Made by a program: the position numbers and the translations under genes
Notes under the pieces: generated by a model
What the model saw: only the letters and a program-made list of their open reading frames with translations
The model's database searches: none
What the model was told of the DNA's origin: nothing
From: Prorocentrum cordatum
Taxonomy: Eukaryota; Sar; Dinophyceae; Prorocentrales; Prorocentraceae
NCBI GenBank assembly: GCA_963575745.1
Contig: CAUYUJ010020669.1
Location: forward strand, 1 to 64,000
Reading direction: 5' to 3'
Length of the DNA: 64,000 nt
In this document: positions 11,461 through 23,562 of the stretch, piece by piece
Numbering within the stretch: the first letter of the stretch is position 1
Layout: every line of letters begins with the position of its first letter

Positions 11461-11866
11461 TGCTCCTCCTCCCTCCTCCCTCCTCCCTCCTCTCCTCCCC
11501 CTCCTCCTACCCTCTCCTCCTCCCTCCTCCTCCTCCTACTCCTCCTCCTCCTCCTCCTCCTCCTCCTCCTCCTCCTCCTCCTCCTCCTCCTCCTCCTCTC
11601 TCCTCCTCCTCCTCCTCCCTCTCCTCCTCCTCCTCCTCCTCCTCCTCCTCCTCCTCCTCCTCCTCCGCCTCCTCCTGCTCGTGCTCCTCCTCCTCCTCCT
11701 CCTCCTCCTCCTCCTCCTCCTCCGTCCTCCTCCTCCTCCGTCCTCATCCTCCTTGTTCTCCTCCCATCCTCCTCCTCCTCCCTCCTCCTCCTCCCTCCTC
11801 CTCCTCCTCCTCCTCCTCCTCCTCCTCCTCCTCTCCGTCCTCCTCCTCCTCGTCCTCCTCCTGCTT
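11461..11866 (+). repeat. (CCT)n array
   Basis: About 400 bp of CCT with CGT, CTG and CAT interruptions, followed by a short GGT run at 11881-11900. Confidence 0.95.
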
Positions 11867-11899
11867 CCCCCCTTCCAACTTTTGGTGGTGGTGGTGGTG

Positions 11900-13536
11900 G
11901 AAATCCGGCCCATCAGATGCTTCTGAGCGGGCCATCTTAGAAGGGGCGGGCCTTATCTCAGAGGGCTCGGAAGTCCCCAGGCCGTCTGGGAAGTTACCTG
12001 TGGGCCTACCCCGGAGACACCGAGCACTCCTCAGAAGGCCAGGGGGCTTCCGAGAAGCCCCGCCGCCTTCTGAGAAGGCCTTCTCCTCCTCACTTCCCCC
12101 CCTCGCTCGCCGCCGAATGGGAGCCGGGCCCCGGGGCAGTCGGAGAACGGCTCGGGAAGAAGAGCCATTCCTGGGAAGGTGGTCGAGAGGTCCCCTCCCT
12201 CCCTCCCTCCCTAGATCGACGGCGACGGCGGCGACGGCGAGGGCGACGGCGACGGCGCACGCCCTCGCGGTCTGGATGCCAGGGCGCGATGCCGTGGATT
12301 CGCAGTCGCGTGCATGCGCTCCGAGCGGGGCATCTGTGAAGAAGCGCCCCGCATCCACGGGGTCGTGGCCCAGGGGCCCGGCCCACGGGTCCGTGGGTAA
12401 TGATCTGCTCTCCGCCCACGGCCTGGGACGGCCCGCGGGGGCACGTCGCGGGGGCTCCCCGGCCACCACCGTGTCCATGTTGAGCTGCACTGTCAACGCC
12501 TCGCTCTCTGGGGGCTTTGCTGCGCTCCTGCTCGTTAAGATTTATCACGTGTGCGGAGCTACACCGTCAATGCCGCGCTTTCCTGTGGCTTTGCTGTGTT
12601 CCTGCTCGCAACGCACACCGCCAGAGACGGCGGAGAGCTTGAGAGATCCACCTACCAAAAGGGGGTCCGCAAGAAGGCCCCAAAGGCCCGACAAGAGCCC
12701 CAGGCCAGCCACACGACGGTCCCCCAGAGGGCCTGTCCCCAGTGTTTCCCAAGCGGCCCAATGGTTTGTTCAACGACTGGGGTACTAACACGCAGTCCAC
12801 TAGCATGGCGGGGCTTGAGGCATTTCTTTCACCATACCGGCGTCTCGACAAGGCAGGGCGCGGCGGTGACTCGCCAGAGGCGTCTCCATTACCACATCAT
12901 GGCAAATCAGACTCCACATTCCTAGACAATGGGAAGCGCGGCGACCTGACACAAGACCCAACATTGGGCGGTGAGGTCGAATCGAAACGGAGAGCCCCCC
13001 ACTGCGACATCGATTGCGGGCTCGGTTCGATTCGCGTCGCGCGTGCGGGCGAGAGACGATACACGGCGCAACTACGAGGGCAGTCTCGGCAATCATCGAG
13101 CTTCGTCTCCCGAAGACATGGCCCAGCGGATAGTTCCGCAGCTGTCCCGCATGACTCCCTCTTTTCCTGGGGATCTTGTCCGCGGTCGTCCCATGTTTGG
13201 GTCGTGAGATCGATGCCCAATGCTTGAGTCATAAGCCATCCTCCCCGCCCTCCACCTCGTCGGTCGTCCGCGGTCCTCCTCGCTGGCCGCGCACTCGCTG
13301 GCGGCGCCGCCCTGCGTTCTCCTGGCGTCCTCCTTCTCCGCCGCCGCCTTCTGCGCCTTCTGGGGCGGCACCCGTCGGACTCCACCCCCCCACCCTGCTG
13401 GCACTGACGCGTCTGCTCCTTCTCCCCGTCCGCCGCCATCTCTTTTCCTCAGACATGGATATGTTTAAATGTTTGCATGCATGTATGTATGAATGCACGT
13501 CTGTGTGTGTATATATATATATACACACTTAACTCC
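11900..13536. other. No recognised gene; one small tandem duplication
   Basis: Mostly unique GC-rich sequence. Two diverged copies of a unit of about 70 bp stand side by side at 12478-12540 and 12551-12610 (GTCAACGCC/GTCAATGCC, then CTTTGCTG and TCCTGCTCG). A (TA)n patch with GTGTGT lies at 13500-13530. Confidence 0.5.
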
Positions 13537-14282
13537 TCCCTGTCGCACCCTCAAAACGTGTTGGCACGGCGGGCTGAGCATTTCGCCTGGGACCTCCCTA
13601 CCACGAAGCTGGGCAGTAGAAACCGTTGTAAGGATGGGGGGCGGGCGGCTGCCAAAACATGTGGCTCTCGCGCTGGCGCCGCGCACATCCGTCTGTGAAA
13701 AGTTTGCAACAGCTTCGAGGGTGGAGGGCGTGCCGTTTCCAAACTGCGGCTGTCACGTGAGCACTTCGCACAACCGTTTGAACGCACATCCGTCTTTCAA
13801 AGTGAGCGGCAGTCTCAAAGATGAATGGCGGCTCCTTTTCCAGAGTGTCGCTCTAAAGTGTGCGCCGCGCACATTCGAAATGCATTCGCCTTCAAAGTTT
13901 GTAGCAATGTCATGGGTTCGTATGCTTCAAGTCCCAGGAGTAGCGTTCTGGCGCGACTTGAGGCTGTCAGGAGGCAGCAGTCACAGAATTGTTCGCGGTG
14001 CCGCAATCCCAGAAAATGGTGTTCTGGCAGAAGTCCGCACCGTGTAAGGACGCAGCCTTCATGCGGATTCCTGACGTTGCGGACCCGGGAAATGTGCTCT
14101 GGCATGTTTGACGATTCTCGAACGGTTGTCTGCCAGCGGGGCCCTTCGCGCAATGAGCATTCATTCTTGCGGGGACCTGTGACGCTGGAACTTGGAATGA
14201 GGGTTTGTTGCAGCATCGCTGGTGCGCCGTGGGTTTACACTGATACACCTCCTCCTCCTCCTCCTCCTCCTCCTCCTCCTCC
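13537..14282 (+). mobile_element. Dispersed repeat family A, copy 2, with (CCT)n tail
   Basis: Same architecture as 3935-4752: the opening block CTCCCTGTCGCACC with GCATTTCGCCTGGGACC, a block of ATGTGGCTCTCGC / GCGCCGCGCACATCCG units, then units around TTCTGGC and AATCCCAG, ending GTGGGTTTACACTGAT before CCT triplets at 14252-14281. No protein is recognised. Confidence 0.7.
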
Positions 14283-14928
14283 TTCTACTCCTCTTCCTAA
14301 TCCACAACCTTCCTGTTCCTCCTTCACTCCTCCCTCCTCAACACGTCTCATCCTCCTCATCCTCCTCCCTGGGCCCTTCCTATGGTTGCCTCTCCGACTC
14401 CTCCTCAAGTTCCTACACTGGCATCTTCTCAACCCTGAACACCGTCTAGACCGTACGTCTCCTCGCCCTCCTCCTCCTCTTCCTCCTCATCCTCCTTGTC
14501 TTCCTCCACCCCCTTATTTCCCCTCATCCTCACTGCTCACTCGTAATCCCTCCTAAAGAGCCTCCTCCTCATCGTCGTGCCCTTCCTCCCAGATCTTCTC
14601 TTCGTTATCCGACTTGGTTTACTCCCCCTCCTCCTCGTCAAACCGCCGCCACAAGTCCGCCTCCTCCTCCATCGCCTCCTCCTCCTCCTCCTCCTCCTCC
14701 TCCTCCTCCTCCTCCTCCTCCTCCTCCTCCTCCTCCTCATCATCATCAGCACCACCAGCACCAGCACCACCAAACCCAGAACCACACCACTACATCATCA
14801 ACACCATCAACATTATCATCACCTCACCTTCCTCCTCCTCCTCCTCCTCCTCCTCCCCCTCCTCCTCCTCCTCCTCCTCCTCCTCCTCCTCCTCCTCCTC
14901 ATCGTCATCGTCATCATCGTCATCATCG

Positions 14929-14959
<31 letters not shown>

Positions 14960-15224
14960 CATCATCATCATTATCATCAGCATCGTCATCATGAGCAACA
15001 TCATCGTCATCACCATCATCACCCCTCGTCATCATCATCAGCATCGTCATCATCAGCAACATCATCGTCATCACCATCATCACCCCTCCTCCTCCTCCTC
15101 CTCCTCCTCCTCATCATCATCAGTAGCATCATCATCAGCATCATCACCATCACGATCACGATCACTATCATCATCGCCATCACCATAAACATCACCGTCA
15201 TCATAATCGACTGCATAATCATTG

Positions 15225-15299
<75 letters not shown>

Positions 15300-15440
15300 C
15301 CATGATCATCATCATCAATAGCATCATCAGCATCAGCAGCAGCACCATCACCATTTACAACATCACAAACAACATCGTCATATTCGTCATCATCAGCATC
15401 ATCACCAAGAACAGCAGAAGCATCATCGTCGTCGTAATCC
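14283..15440 (+). repeat. (CCT)n then long (ATC)n array
   Basis: CCT-rich sequence to 14740, CAC/CAG-rich transition, CCT again at 14832-14908, then mostly ATC triplets (read as CAT or TCA) from 14909 to 15440, with an almost pure stretch at 15225-15300. A 50-bp direct repeat (CATCGTCATCACCATCATCA) occurs at about 15000 and 15060. Confidence 0.9.
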
Positions 15441-15734
15441 TCCTCCTCCTGACTGGCCGGTTGGCTGGCTGGCTGGCTCACTTGCTGACTGCTGCCTCCC
15501 CCCCCCGCCTCCAAGGGGCGGTCGCCCCCAGGGGGGGGGATAAAGCCAGCTAGCCGTCCTCCACCTCCTGCTTCTCCTCCCTCTCCTCATCACGCGGTGG
15601 CCGGCCGAGGGCCCCCGCGGCGGGCCCTCTCCTTCTTCTCCTTCTTCTCCTGCCGGCGGGCGCCCGCCCGACGAGGAGAAGGGGACGGGGGGGGGGCGCC
15701 GGGCTCTCCGCACGGGGTCGGGCGGGCAGGGCAC
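15441..15734. other. No recognised gene
   Basis: GC-rich, with a GGCTGGCTGGCTGGCT tetranucleotide run near 15467 and a C/G-rich hairpin-prone stretch at 15598-15720. Confidence 0.4.
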
Positions 15735-15890
15735 AGAGGAGGAGGAGGAGGAGGAGGAGGAGGAGGAGGAGGATGAGAGGAGGAGGGGAGAGGAGGAGGA
15801 GGAGGAGGAGGAGGAGGAGGATGAGTGAGGAGGAGGAGGAGGAGGAGGAGGAGGAGGAGGAGGAGGAGGAGGAGGAGGAGAGATGAGGGA
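15735..15890 (+). repeat. (GGA)n array
   Basis: GGA triplets on the plus strand, the opposite polarity to the arrays at 10-15 kb. Confidence 0.95.
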
Positions 15891-16768
15891 GGGCGGAGGG
15901 CAGACGGGGCGACAGCGGGAGGCGCAAGGCCGGCGCGCTCGCGCACCCCATGTGACGTCGTGGCCTGCCCCTGCCACCCGCACCTCCCAGCTGCGCTGGG
16001 GCCTCTTCAGTCCGCCCGGCGGGGTGTCCCACGACGCGCTCGCAGGATTCGGCCCATCGCTCTCTGCACGATCGGGGAGGGGGGGCAGCATCGTCACGGT
16101 GGCGAAGGGGGCGAGCAGGAGGAGGAGGCGGGGGAGGAGGAGGAGGTAGGCGAGATAGGCAAGGTAGTGACCGGTAGGTTGGGTAGGAAGGTAGGTTGGC
16201 AAGGTGATGAGAGGTGATGGGAGGAGGTAGGTTCAGTAGGTCGGAGGAGGAGGAATGGCTGAAAGCAAAATCAGATGAGGAGGAGGGAGGGAAGAGGCGA
16301 AGGAGGAAAAAGGAGGGGGATGGCAACGACCAGAGGGGAGCCGGGTCCAGAAGTGTGGCCCGCGCCGGAGCGAGGGCACCGCTCCTGGTGGCGGAAGCGG
16401 CGGGGCCATCCTGCAACGCGGCCGACGCTGCAACGGGAGCACCATCTCAAAGGACCGAAGCACCATCCAGCACCTTGAAGAACAAACGTACACACACACA
16501 TGTTCGAAGCCAGATGGCTCAGTCAATGCTGAGAGCGCAAGAAAAGAACACACTGGCCGAGAGGGGTCGGAGCGCGAACAGGCGCTGTCAACGGAGTGGG
16601 GAGGGCAGCAGCTGCTCAGAGGAGGCGCTGCAGTAAACGCGGGGGGAGGGGAGAACGGCGACGAAAGGGGAGGCAATGGGAGGGCGGGGAGGGGGGGCAG
16701 AAGAGACGGGGGGGGGGGGGGCGGACGGGGAGAGACGAGGGGGAGGAGGGGGCAGGGCGGGGTTGGCC
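15891..16768. other. Unassigned, becoming G-rich
   Basis: No recognised gene. From 16636 the plus strand is dominated by GGGGAGG and GGGGGGGGG runs and leads into the tandem duplication. Confidence 0.5.
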
Positions 16769-17224
16769 GAGGGTGGTGGGGAGAAGGGGGATGGCAGAGG
16801 GGTGGTGGGGAGACGGGGGAAGGAGGAGGAGGAGAGAGGAGGAGGAGGAGGAGGAGGAGGGGGAGAGAGGAGAGGGGACAGGCCAAGCGGGGGCAGCAAC
16901 GACGAGGCGCGGCAGCTAAATCACATCCGACATCATACCCCTGGAAGCCGCCCGGCCGCATCGCCGACGTATATCGGCGATGCGTCGGCGACGTTGGCGA
17001 GGGTGGTGGGGAGAAGGGGGATGGCAGAGGGGTGGTGGGGAGACGGGGGAAGGAGGAGGAGGAGAGAGGAGGAGGAGGAGGAGGAGGAGGGGGAGAGAGG
17101 AGAGGGGACAGGCCAAGCGGGGGCAGCAACGACGAGGCGCGGCAGCTAAATCACATCCGACATCATACCCCTGGAAGCCGCCCGGCCGCATCGCCGACGT
17201 ATATCGGCGATGCGTCGGCGACGT
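16769..17224 (+). repeat. 230-bp tandem duplication with embedded palindrome
   Basis: The block from GAGGGTGGTGGGG to GCGTCGGCGACGT appears twice with a period of 230 bp; I see no difference between copies apart from the outer junctions. Each copy has a GGA run and a perfect 10-bp-arm inverted repeat GCATCGCCGA / TCGGCGATGC around a 6-base centre (about 16959-16984 and 17189-17214). Identity suggests a recent event or an assembly duplication. Confidence 0.9.
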
Positions 17225-17929
17225 CGAACGTGGACCGCGTCGACGATGCGCGTCGGCCAGACGGCGAGGCACGGCACCCGACTGCGGAACGAGGCTCGAG
17301 GTCATCCCTACTTCTAGGGGCGCGCTTGTGCATTTTCGGCGATAGTGTACATTTTATAGGGGGGAGGAGCCAGGGGGGGATACAATGTAACGTCTCCCCC
17401 CCGCCGTGTGCCCGATGCGCACGGCGGCAGTGCCCGGGGCGCACTGGGGGGGGAGGGGCGTTACGTTATAGGGGGGAGAGGGGGGGTTGGAGGTTATAAA
17501 GCCCATCATGCCCCAAGCAATAAAGAAGCACGCCCTAGGATCGACATGCCCCGGGCGACGACGTTGCCTCAGAAGCCGAGGGGGATCCTCGAGGCTGGCA
17601 CCGCGGCGAGGTGGCGCCAGTCGCACGGGAGACCCGTGCTGTACAGTCGGCGCGTTGACCTAAGGAACCCTAAATAAGGAACGAGGCCCCTTTTTCCCAT
17701 CAGTTAAAGTTCGATTTTCCATCGAAAACCTAAGGAATACCTAAGGCAAGCTGTGAAACTATCAAGGAACACGGAGCCCCTCCCCAACGAAAAGGGTTCC
17801 TTCTTCAGCACCCCGAGCCCTTCCTGAGGAAGGTTCTTGGAGGTTTTTCCCGGGCTCCGGGTGGGGGTGGGGGGGAGGGGGTGGGCGAGAAAGGTTGTGA
17901 TAGGTTTTCCCAAAAGCCTTGCAAGAACG
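17225..17929. other. Unassigned, with one GC-rich inverted repeat
   Basis: At 17388-17466 a left arm with GTAACGTCTCCCCCC faces a right arm ending GAGGGGCGTTACG, enclosing about 45 bp. No gene recognised. Confidence 0.5.
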
Positions 17930-20100
17930 CTGCCAAAACTTAGAACACCCATCCAAAAGCCGACCACCAAACCTTCCAACAAACTCCCAGCATTTAGCCA
18001 GATCGCCCAATACATTCCGAAAACGTTCCACAATCCTTCAGGGCACCTTCCACAAACCCTTCCAAAAAAAGCTTCCTCGGGAAGGTTGTTGGAAGATTGT
18101 GACAGGACTCCTTCCAAAACCTTCCTGGAATATCCCTCAGGAAGGTTTCAAGAAGGCTTCCTCCTAAAAACCTTCCTGGAGCATTTCTCTGGAAGGTGTT
18201 TGGATGGTTCTTGGCGGCTTCTTCCTGGCAGGAAGGTTTTTGGACGGTTTTGGAAGCATTCCTCATCAAACCCTCCGAAAACCATCCTCTGGAAGGATGC
18301 AGAGGGTCCTCCCGGAAAACCTTCCTACAACCTTCCTCAAGAAGGTTGTTGGAAGGTTCTTGGAAGACTTCTCCTAAAACCTTCCGAAAACCTTCCGCAG
18401 GAAGGTTTCACGAAGGTTCCCTTGCACAAACCTTCCAATATAAAACTTTCCTCAGGACGGTTTCTGGGAGGTTTTGCAGGATTCCCCCCAAAACCTTCCA
18501 ACAATCTTCTCTCGGGAAGGTTTCAGGAGGGCGTCCTGCCAAAAACCTTCCTTGAACCGTTTCCGGGGAAGTCGTCGCACATGTTTTGGAGGATTCCTCC
18601 TAAAACCACAAAGCCGCCTCCGGGAGGTTTCAGGAGGACTTCCTCCTAAAAGCCTGTTCCCAGCCTTCTTGCAATCTTAAGGTTTTGGGAGGGTTCCTTC
18701 TAAACCCTAAAGCCCTTCTTGGAAAAAAAGGTATAGGAAGTAGGTCTTCCCAACACCTTGCTAAAACCTAAAAGCAGTCCTAAAACTGTCCTGAAACCTT
18801 GTTTAGAAGCTTCTCGGAGGGATTCTTACCCAAACTTTCCAAACACCTTCCTCAGGAAGGTGTCACGACGGCTTCTTTCTAAACATCGTTCGACGGCCTT
18901 CTTTGGGAAAGTCCCAGGAGGGCTTCCTCCCAGAAGCCGTTGAAAACAACTTGAAGGTTGTCATACGCCTCTGTTAGAGATTACATTAAAATCCCCGAAA
19001 TACTTTCCCCAGGAAAGTTTCAGGAGGGCTTCCTCCTAAAATCCCCTTACAACCTTTCTTCAGGAAGGCTTTTTGCGAAAAAGGTCTTTGGAGGATTCCA
19101 CCTCAACCCGTCCAGAAACCTTCCTGCGTAAGACTACAGGAAGGTATCCTCGGAAAAAACCTGTTGCAAAACCTTTTTTCCCAGAAGCGTCGTTGGCAGG
19201 TGTTTGGAAGATTCATTCGAAAACCTTCCTACACAATCTTCTGCAAGAAGGTGTCAAAGCATCTCTTCGTACAAACCGTTCGAACATATCACCCATGAAA
19301 ACCATTGAAACTGTTTGAGAAGTTCTATCAAACCTGTTATATACACATACATCTATACGTATATACAACCTCCAGTAGGTTTCAGAGGGGGTCCGTTGTT
19401 TTTCTTCTTTTTCGATCAAAACAACTAATAATTAAAATTTCTTTTTTTATATCAAAAAATCTAAAACTAATTCCTACAACTTTCCGTTGAAAAAAAAGGT
19501 GTTTGAAATGTTTTGGGGGTCCTCTTTACAACAACCATCCTCAGGAATGTTTCTGGAATGTCCACAAAAACCTGGCTACAATTTCCTCAGGAAGGGTTAT
19601 CTGGAACTTCCCACCGCCCTCCTAATCAAAAGAGCTTCCTCACAAGAACCTTCCGACAACGTTATTCCAGAAGGTTTTTGGCAGGTTGTGGCAGGGTTCC
19701 TCCTGGAATCGTGCAAAAAACTTCCTGGGGAAGGAACCTTCCGCAGGAAGGTCCTCGTGAGATGTTTAGAGAATTCCTCGTAAAACAGTCCTGAAGCCTT
19801 CCTCCAGAAGGTTTCAGGAGGGCTTCCTTTTAACAACCTTCAAGCGACCTTCCTCACTCAGGAAAATTGTTGGAAACGTTGTTGGAACATTAATTAAACC
19901 AACCGAAACCTTCTTCAGGACGGTTCCAGGAGGGCCTCCTCGAAACCATCCTCCGGAAAGTTTCACGAGAGGTTCGTTTTCGAAAAACCTCCTCCGATTT
20001 TCGGAACACGGTTTCGGAGAGGTTTTTGACGGATTTGTTCAAGAACCCTCCTCGAACCTTCCTCTGGTCGGTTTCACGAGGGTTTTTCCATAACTACTCC
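17930..20100. repeat. Degenerate palindromic AACCTTCC / GGAAGGTT array
   Basis: About 2.2 kb of loosely periodic sequence (spacing roughly 60-70 bp) alternating AACCTTCCTCAGGAAGGTTT, a near palindrome, with CAGGAGGGCTTCCTCCTAAA. An AT-rich patch interrupts it at 19320-19500. The same motifs return at 22970-23230. No coding signal beyond chance open frames. Confidence 0.85.
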
Positions 20101-20630
20101 GACTGTACGACCCCACGCGACAATATGTTTAACTTGCCCCTTGGTTTGCTGCTCGTCGCCTTGGCCGAAGCCCTCCCCCGCCCTCTGTTGCGCCTCCTCA
20201 TCATCATATTCGCCCTTCCGTATCCTCCTCCTTTTTCGTCCTCCCCCTCCACCTCATCCTCCTCATCCCCCACCTTTTCCCCCACCTCCTCCTCCCTATT
20301 TTCCTTTTCGTCCTTTGCTCCCTCCTCCTCCTCCTCCTCCTCCTCCTCCTCCTCCTCCTCCTCCTCCTCCTCCTCCTCTTCCTCGCCATCCTCCCCACTG
20401 TCCCGCCTGTTCTCCCCATCCGACTCCCCTGCCTCTTGGCCGGGGCAAATCGATTCCCTCGCCGCCGTCGCCATCGCGGCCGGCATGGGCGCGTTCCCTG
20501 ACAGCTGGATCGCGAAGCCGCCGCGGCGGCCCCGCGGGCGAGGCCGTCGGGGCAATCACGCGAGCCGCTGGGGCGCGGGGGGGCACCCGCCGGGACAACC
20601 CCGCAGGTCTCGAGCTGGACGCGGCTGCGC
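20101..20630. repeat. CCT-rich stretch
   Basis: Imperfect CCT from about 20220, pure at 20318-20385, then GC-rich sequence without a recognised gene. Confidence 0.7.
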
Positions 20631-21477
20631 TCAGGCGGGGGGTAGCGCGAAGACCAGCTTTGCCGCGAGCTGCTCCGCCTCTGCCTTGGACATCGCCGTT
20701 TTCTTGTCGAACACCTCGAACGCCTTCCGCAGAGGCGGCGTTGGCCCACGCTCCAGGAACTCCCGCGTGGGCGGCCGCATGATCAGCGTGCGCCGCACGC
20801 GCGTGGCGCGCGAGAACATGACGTAAAGGTGCAACCACCACTTCTCGTCCGACATCCCCGCGAGGCCAGCGCCCTCATCCCTGGCTCAGTCGACGGCGGC
20901 GCCCTCGCGCAGCATCTGGCCCTGCGACAGCGTGGAGGTCAGGTAGGGCGCGCGCGTCAGGGTGAACCCCGAGCGGCGCGTGACGTGCGCCCCCAAACTC
21001 TGCCAGGTGAGCTCCTGCTCGCTGGGCTTGAACATGAGCAAGCTCCTCGCCCGCGCCTCGGCCTCGCCGTCGTCGTCAGCGCCTTCGGCGCCCTGTAGCA
21101 CCAGCTCGGCGACCTCCTTGTAGATCGGGGACTCTTTGAAGCCGCGAACCTGCATCCAATTTCCCTGCGGCAGGTACCGGGGGCGAAAAAGGTGGCCCGG
21201 CGCGCAATCCTCGCAGCCCCGCTCGTCGTGACGGGGAACCTCGGAGTGCGCGATCGTGGCCCGTTGCTCCTGCGCGAGCCACAACTTCTTGTTCAGCTCC
21301 TCCTTCACGGCCGCGAACCGGAACTCCATGCCGACGTGTACCGGTAAAAGGTACGACCCCGTGGATGTCCACCGTCGCGCACATGCTCGGGACGTTCAGC
21401 AGGCACCGGCCCGCGTCTGGATCGCCTTGAATCGCGCCGCACTCGTCTACGGTCAAATCGCCGCAGATAGAATGCAC
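20631..21477 (-). pseudogene. Helicase-like C-terminal fragment (PIF1/UvrD-type motif VI region)
   Basis: Read on the minus strand. The clearest helicase-like element is WWLHLYVMFSRATRV, which looks like motif VI of superfamily 1 helicases (the tract before the arginine finger), followed by LIMRPP. Upstream, LTRAPYLTSTLSQGQMLREG fits the preceding 'TxHxxQGxT'-like motif V region. Three pieces are needed: 21477 to about 21360 in one frame, about 21360 to 20887 in another (an indel near a GGGG run at about 21357-21362), then an in-frame TGA at 20886-20888 before the last piece at 20855-20631. The nonsense codon and the frameshift argue for a pseudogene. No helicase ATP-binding half is visible upstream. 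Family assignment is from motif appearance and is tentative. Confidence 0.5.
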
Positions 21478-22330
21478 ATGGGAACTTTAATGTGCACTCT
21501 ATTCGGGGGTCGTACACAGCGCAGTCAAACAATGGGTGCACGCTATACGCGGTTTCGCCGCGTTTAGCGCGCACGTCCAACGTGAGAGACAAGCACGTTT
21601 AGCGTGCACGTCGGATGCCTGTAAAAAATCACCTCCTCCTCCTCCTTTTGCTCCTCCTCCTTTTTCCGCCTCATCTTCGTTCTCCTCCTCCGCCATCCTC
21701 CTCCCCCCCTCCCCCCTCTTCTTCCTCATCCTCCTCCTCCTCCTCCTCCTCCTCCTCCTCCCCCCCTCCGCCGTGTCCTCCCCCTCCTCCTCCTCCCTCC
21801 TCCTCCTTTCCCTCCTCATCCTCCTCACCATTCGAAAAGTAATCGTATGGCTTGCAGCACGACGGTCCGTTTAGCGCGCCGCACATCGCCAACGTAACAA
21901 CGTTGAGCGTACAGGTCCGCTTTGAAACATGGACAACGTATAGCGTGCAAGCACGGCTTGATAGTTTTCCAAAATGGATTTGACCAGGAGGGTCGCGCAC
22001 GGTAGTCGAATAATTGCATGTCCCCCAAGGGGGGTCGTGCACGGTAAACGTGGCGATTCGACCGTACGGCCTGCAAGGAAACGAAGGGCACTCCGAGACG
22101 CCGCGCGTCGCGACGAGCGCGTGTGTTGATCCACCTCGCCAGCGTCTCCCAGTAGACGCTCATGCCGTAGCCGAGCCGACAATACCCGTGCTCATGCCGA
22201 CGGTCCAGGACGTCGTGGCTGTCCGAGGCCAACAACGTTCTCCCAGGCGGACCAGACTCACAGACGAGGCTCCCGCTTGTAATTCTTCACGTTCACGAAT
22301 GAGGACCCCCAAAAATGACGATTGATGAAG
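21478..22330. repeat. Short degenerate dispersed words and (CCT)n
   Basis: CCT-rich at 21628-21830. Around it the words GGTCGTGCACGGTA / GGTCGCGCACGGTA and CGTTTAGCGTGCACGT / CGTATAGCGTGCAAGC recur several times. No gene recognised. Confidence 0.5.
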
Positions 22331-22332
22331 AT

Positions 22333-22622
22333 CGTCGGAAAACCCGCTCGGATTACCACCATGAAATGCTGGCCCCATAGGGAAGGTGCTCCCGCCTGAT
22401 ACGTCCTCACATTTCACTCACATACGAAGCTCCGGCTCGAGACTTCCTCCATGTTCAGGCATGCGGACACTAAACAAACACGACCGTTACCAGTTTTCGG
22501 ATGACCCGCTCAGATTGCCAACGTGAAGCGCGGGCCCCATAGGGAAGGGTCGCCTGCCTGAGACTTTCTCAAAATTCCCTTACATACGCGGATCCCGCTT
22601 GAGGCTTCCTCCATGTTCAGGC
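22333..22622 (+). repeat. Diverged tandem repeat, period about 163 bp
   Basis: Two units share AACCCGCTCGGATT / GACCCGCTCAGATT, GGCCCCATAGGGAAGG and CTTCCTCCATGTTCAGGC. A partial third unit may lie upstream near 22258. Confidence 0.75.
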
Positions 22623-22639
22623 CAGAGGGGGAGCCCCAG

Positions 22640-22969
22640 CTGATGAGGATGATTATGATGATGTTGATGATGATGATGATGATGAGTGGTGAGTGATGGT
22701 GATGATGATGGTGGTGATGATGATGGTGAAGATCTCGGTGTGGTTGCGAGTGGATGAGGACTGGCGAGCGAATGGGTGTGTGACTGAGGGAGTGATGATG
22801 ATGATGGTGTGATGATGACCGTGATGGTGACGACGATGATGATGATGGTGCTGATGGCGATGGCGAGGTGTGAGTCAGTGAGTTAGTGAGTGAATGGGTG
22901 AATGATTGATGTGGGTGGAGAGGAGGCGTGTGACAAGACTGCGCGGAGTGTCCAGAAAAAACAAGAACC
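22640..22969 (+). repeat. (GAT)n-rich and GTGA-rich stretch
   Basis: GATGAT runs mixed with GAGTGAGTGA words up to about 22905, then about 60 bp of unassigned sequence. Confidence 0.8.
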
Positions 22970-23230
22970 CCTCTTTAGGATGTGGGGAAAAGCCTTCCTA
23001 AAACCTTCCTCTGGAAACAAATGTTTGGAAGGTGTTTGAAGGATTCCTCCTAGAACAATACAAAACCCTGCCTCAGGAAGGTTTCGAGAGGGCTTCCTTC
23101 CAAGAAGCTCCCAGCACCCGTCCTCAGGAAGGTTTCAGGAGGGTTTCCTCCTAAAAACCTTCCTGCAACATTCCTCATGAAGGTTTTCGGAAGGTTTTAC
23201 GAAGGTTTCTTCCTAAAAACCAACCCTCCT
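22970..23230. repeat. Second block of AACCTTCC palindromic repeat
   Basis: Same motifs as 17930-20100 (AAACCTTCCT, CAGGAAGGTTTC, GGAGGGTTTCCTCC), separated from that block by 2.9 kb that includes the helicase-like pseudogene. Confidence 0.8.
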
Positions 23231-23562
23231 CAGGGGAGCGTTCAGGCGAAGTTGGTCGAACTGCCGCTAAGGACATGCCTCAGGCTGGAAAGGCTGGGCG
23301 GCCCGAAACCCCAAGGCCATCGTGCGGCGATGAAGGAATGCCGACGCGAAAACAGCGGGGCCTGCTTGGCCGCGGCGGGCCCGGGCCACGACCGAAGGCT
23401 CCCCGACCTGGACCGAAGGGAACAGGCCCGAGAACGGCAGGCCCCTCTGGAGCCCAGCGCGGCCCCTGCTTCCACGTCTTCACTGCACCTCCCCGTGACC
23501 GGGCAGCAAGAACTGGACCTCAGGACCGGGCCCGAGGAAGCGGAGCCCCTCCTGATCCCGGC

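Noticed and set aside
14577-15188. 203-codon plus-strand frame rich in Leu and Ile/His
   Set aside because: It translates CCT and ATC triplets only.
17650-17690. AACCCTAAA telomere-like word
   Set aside because: A single occurrence, not in tandem.
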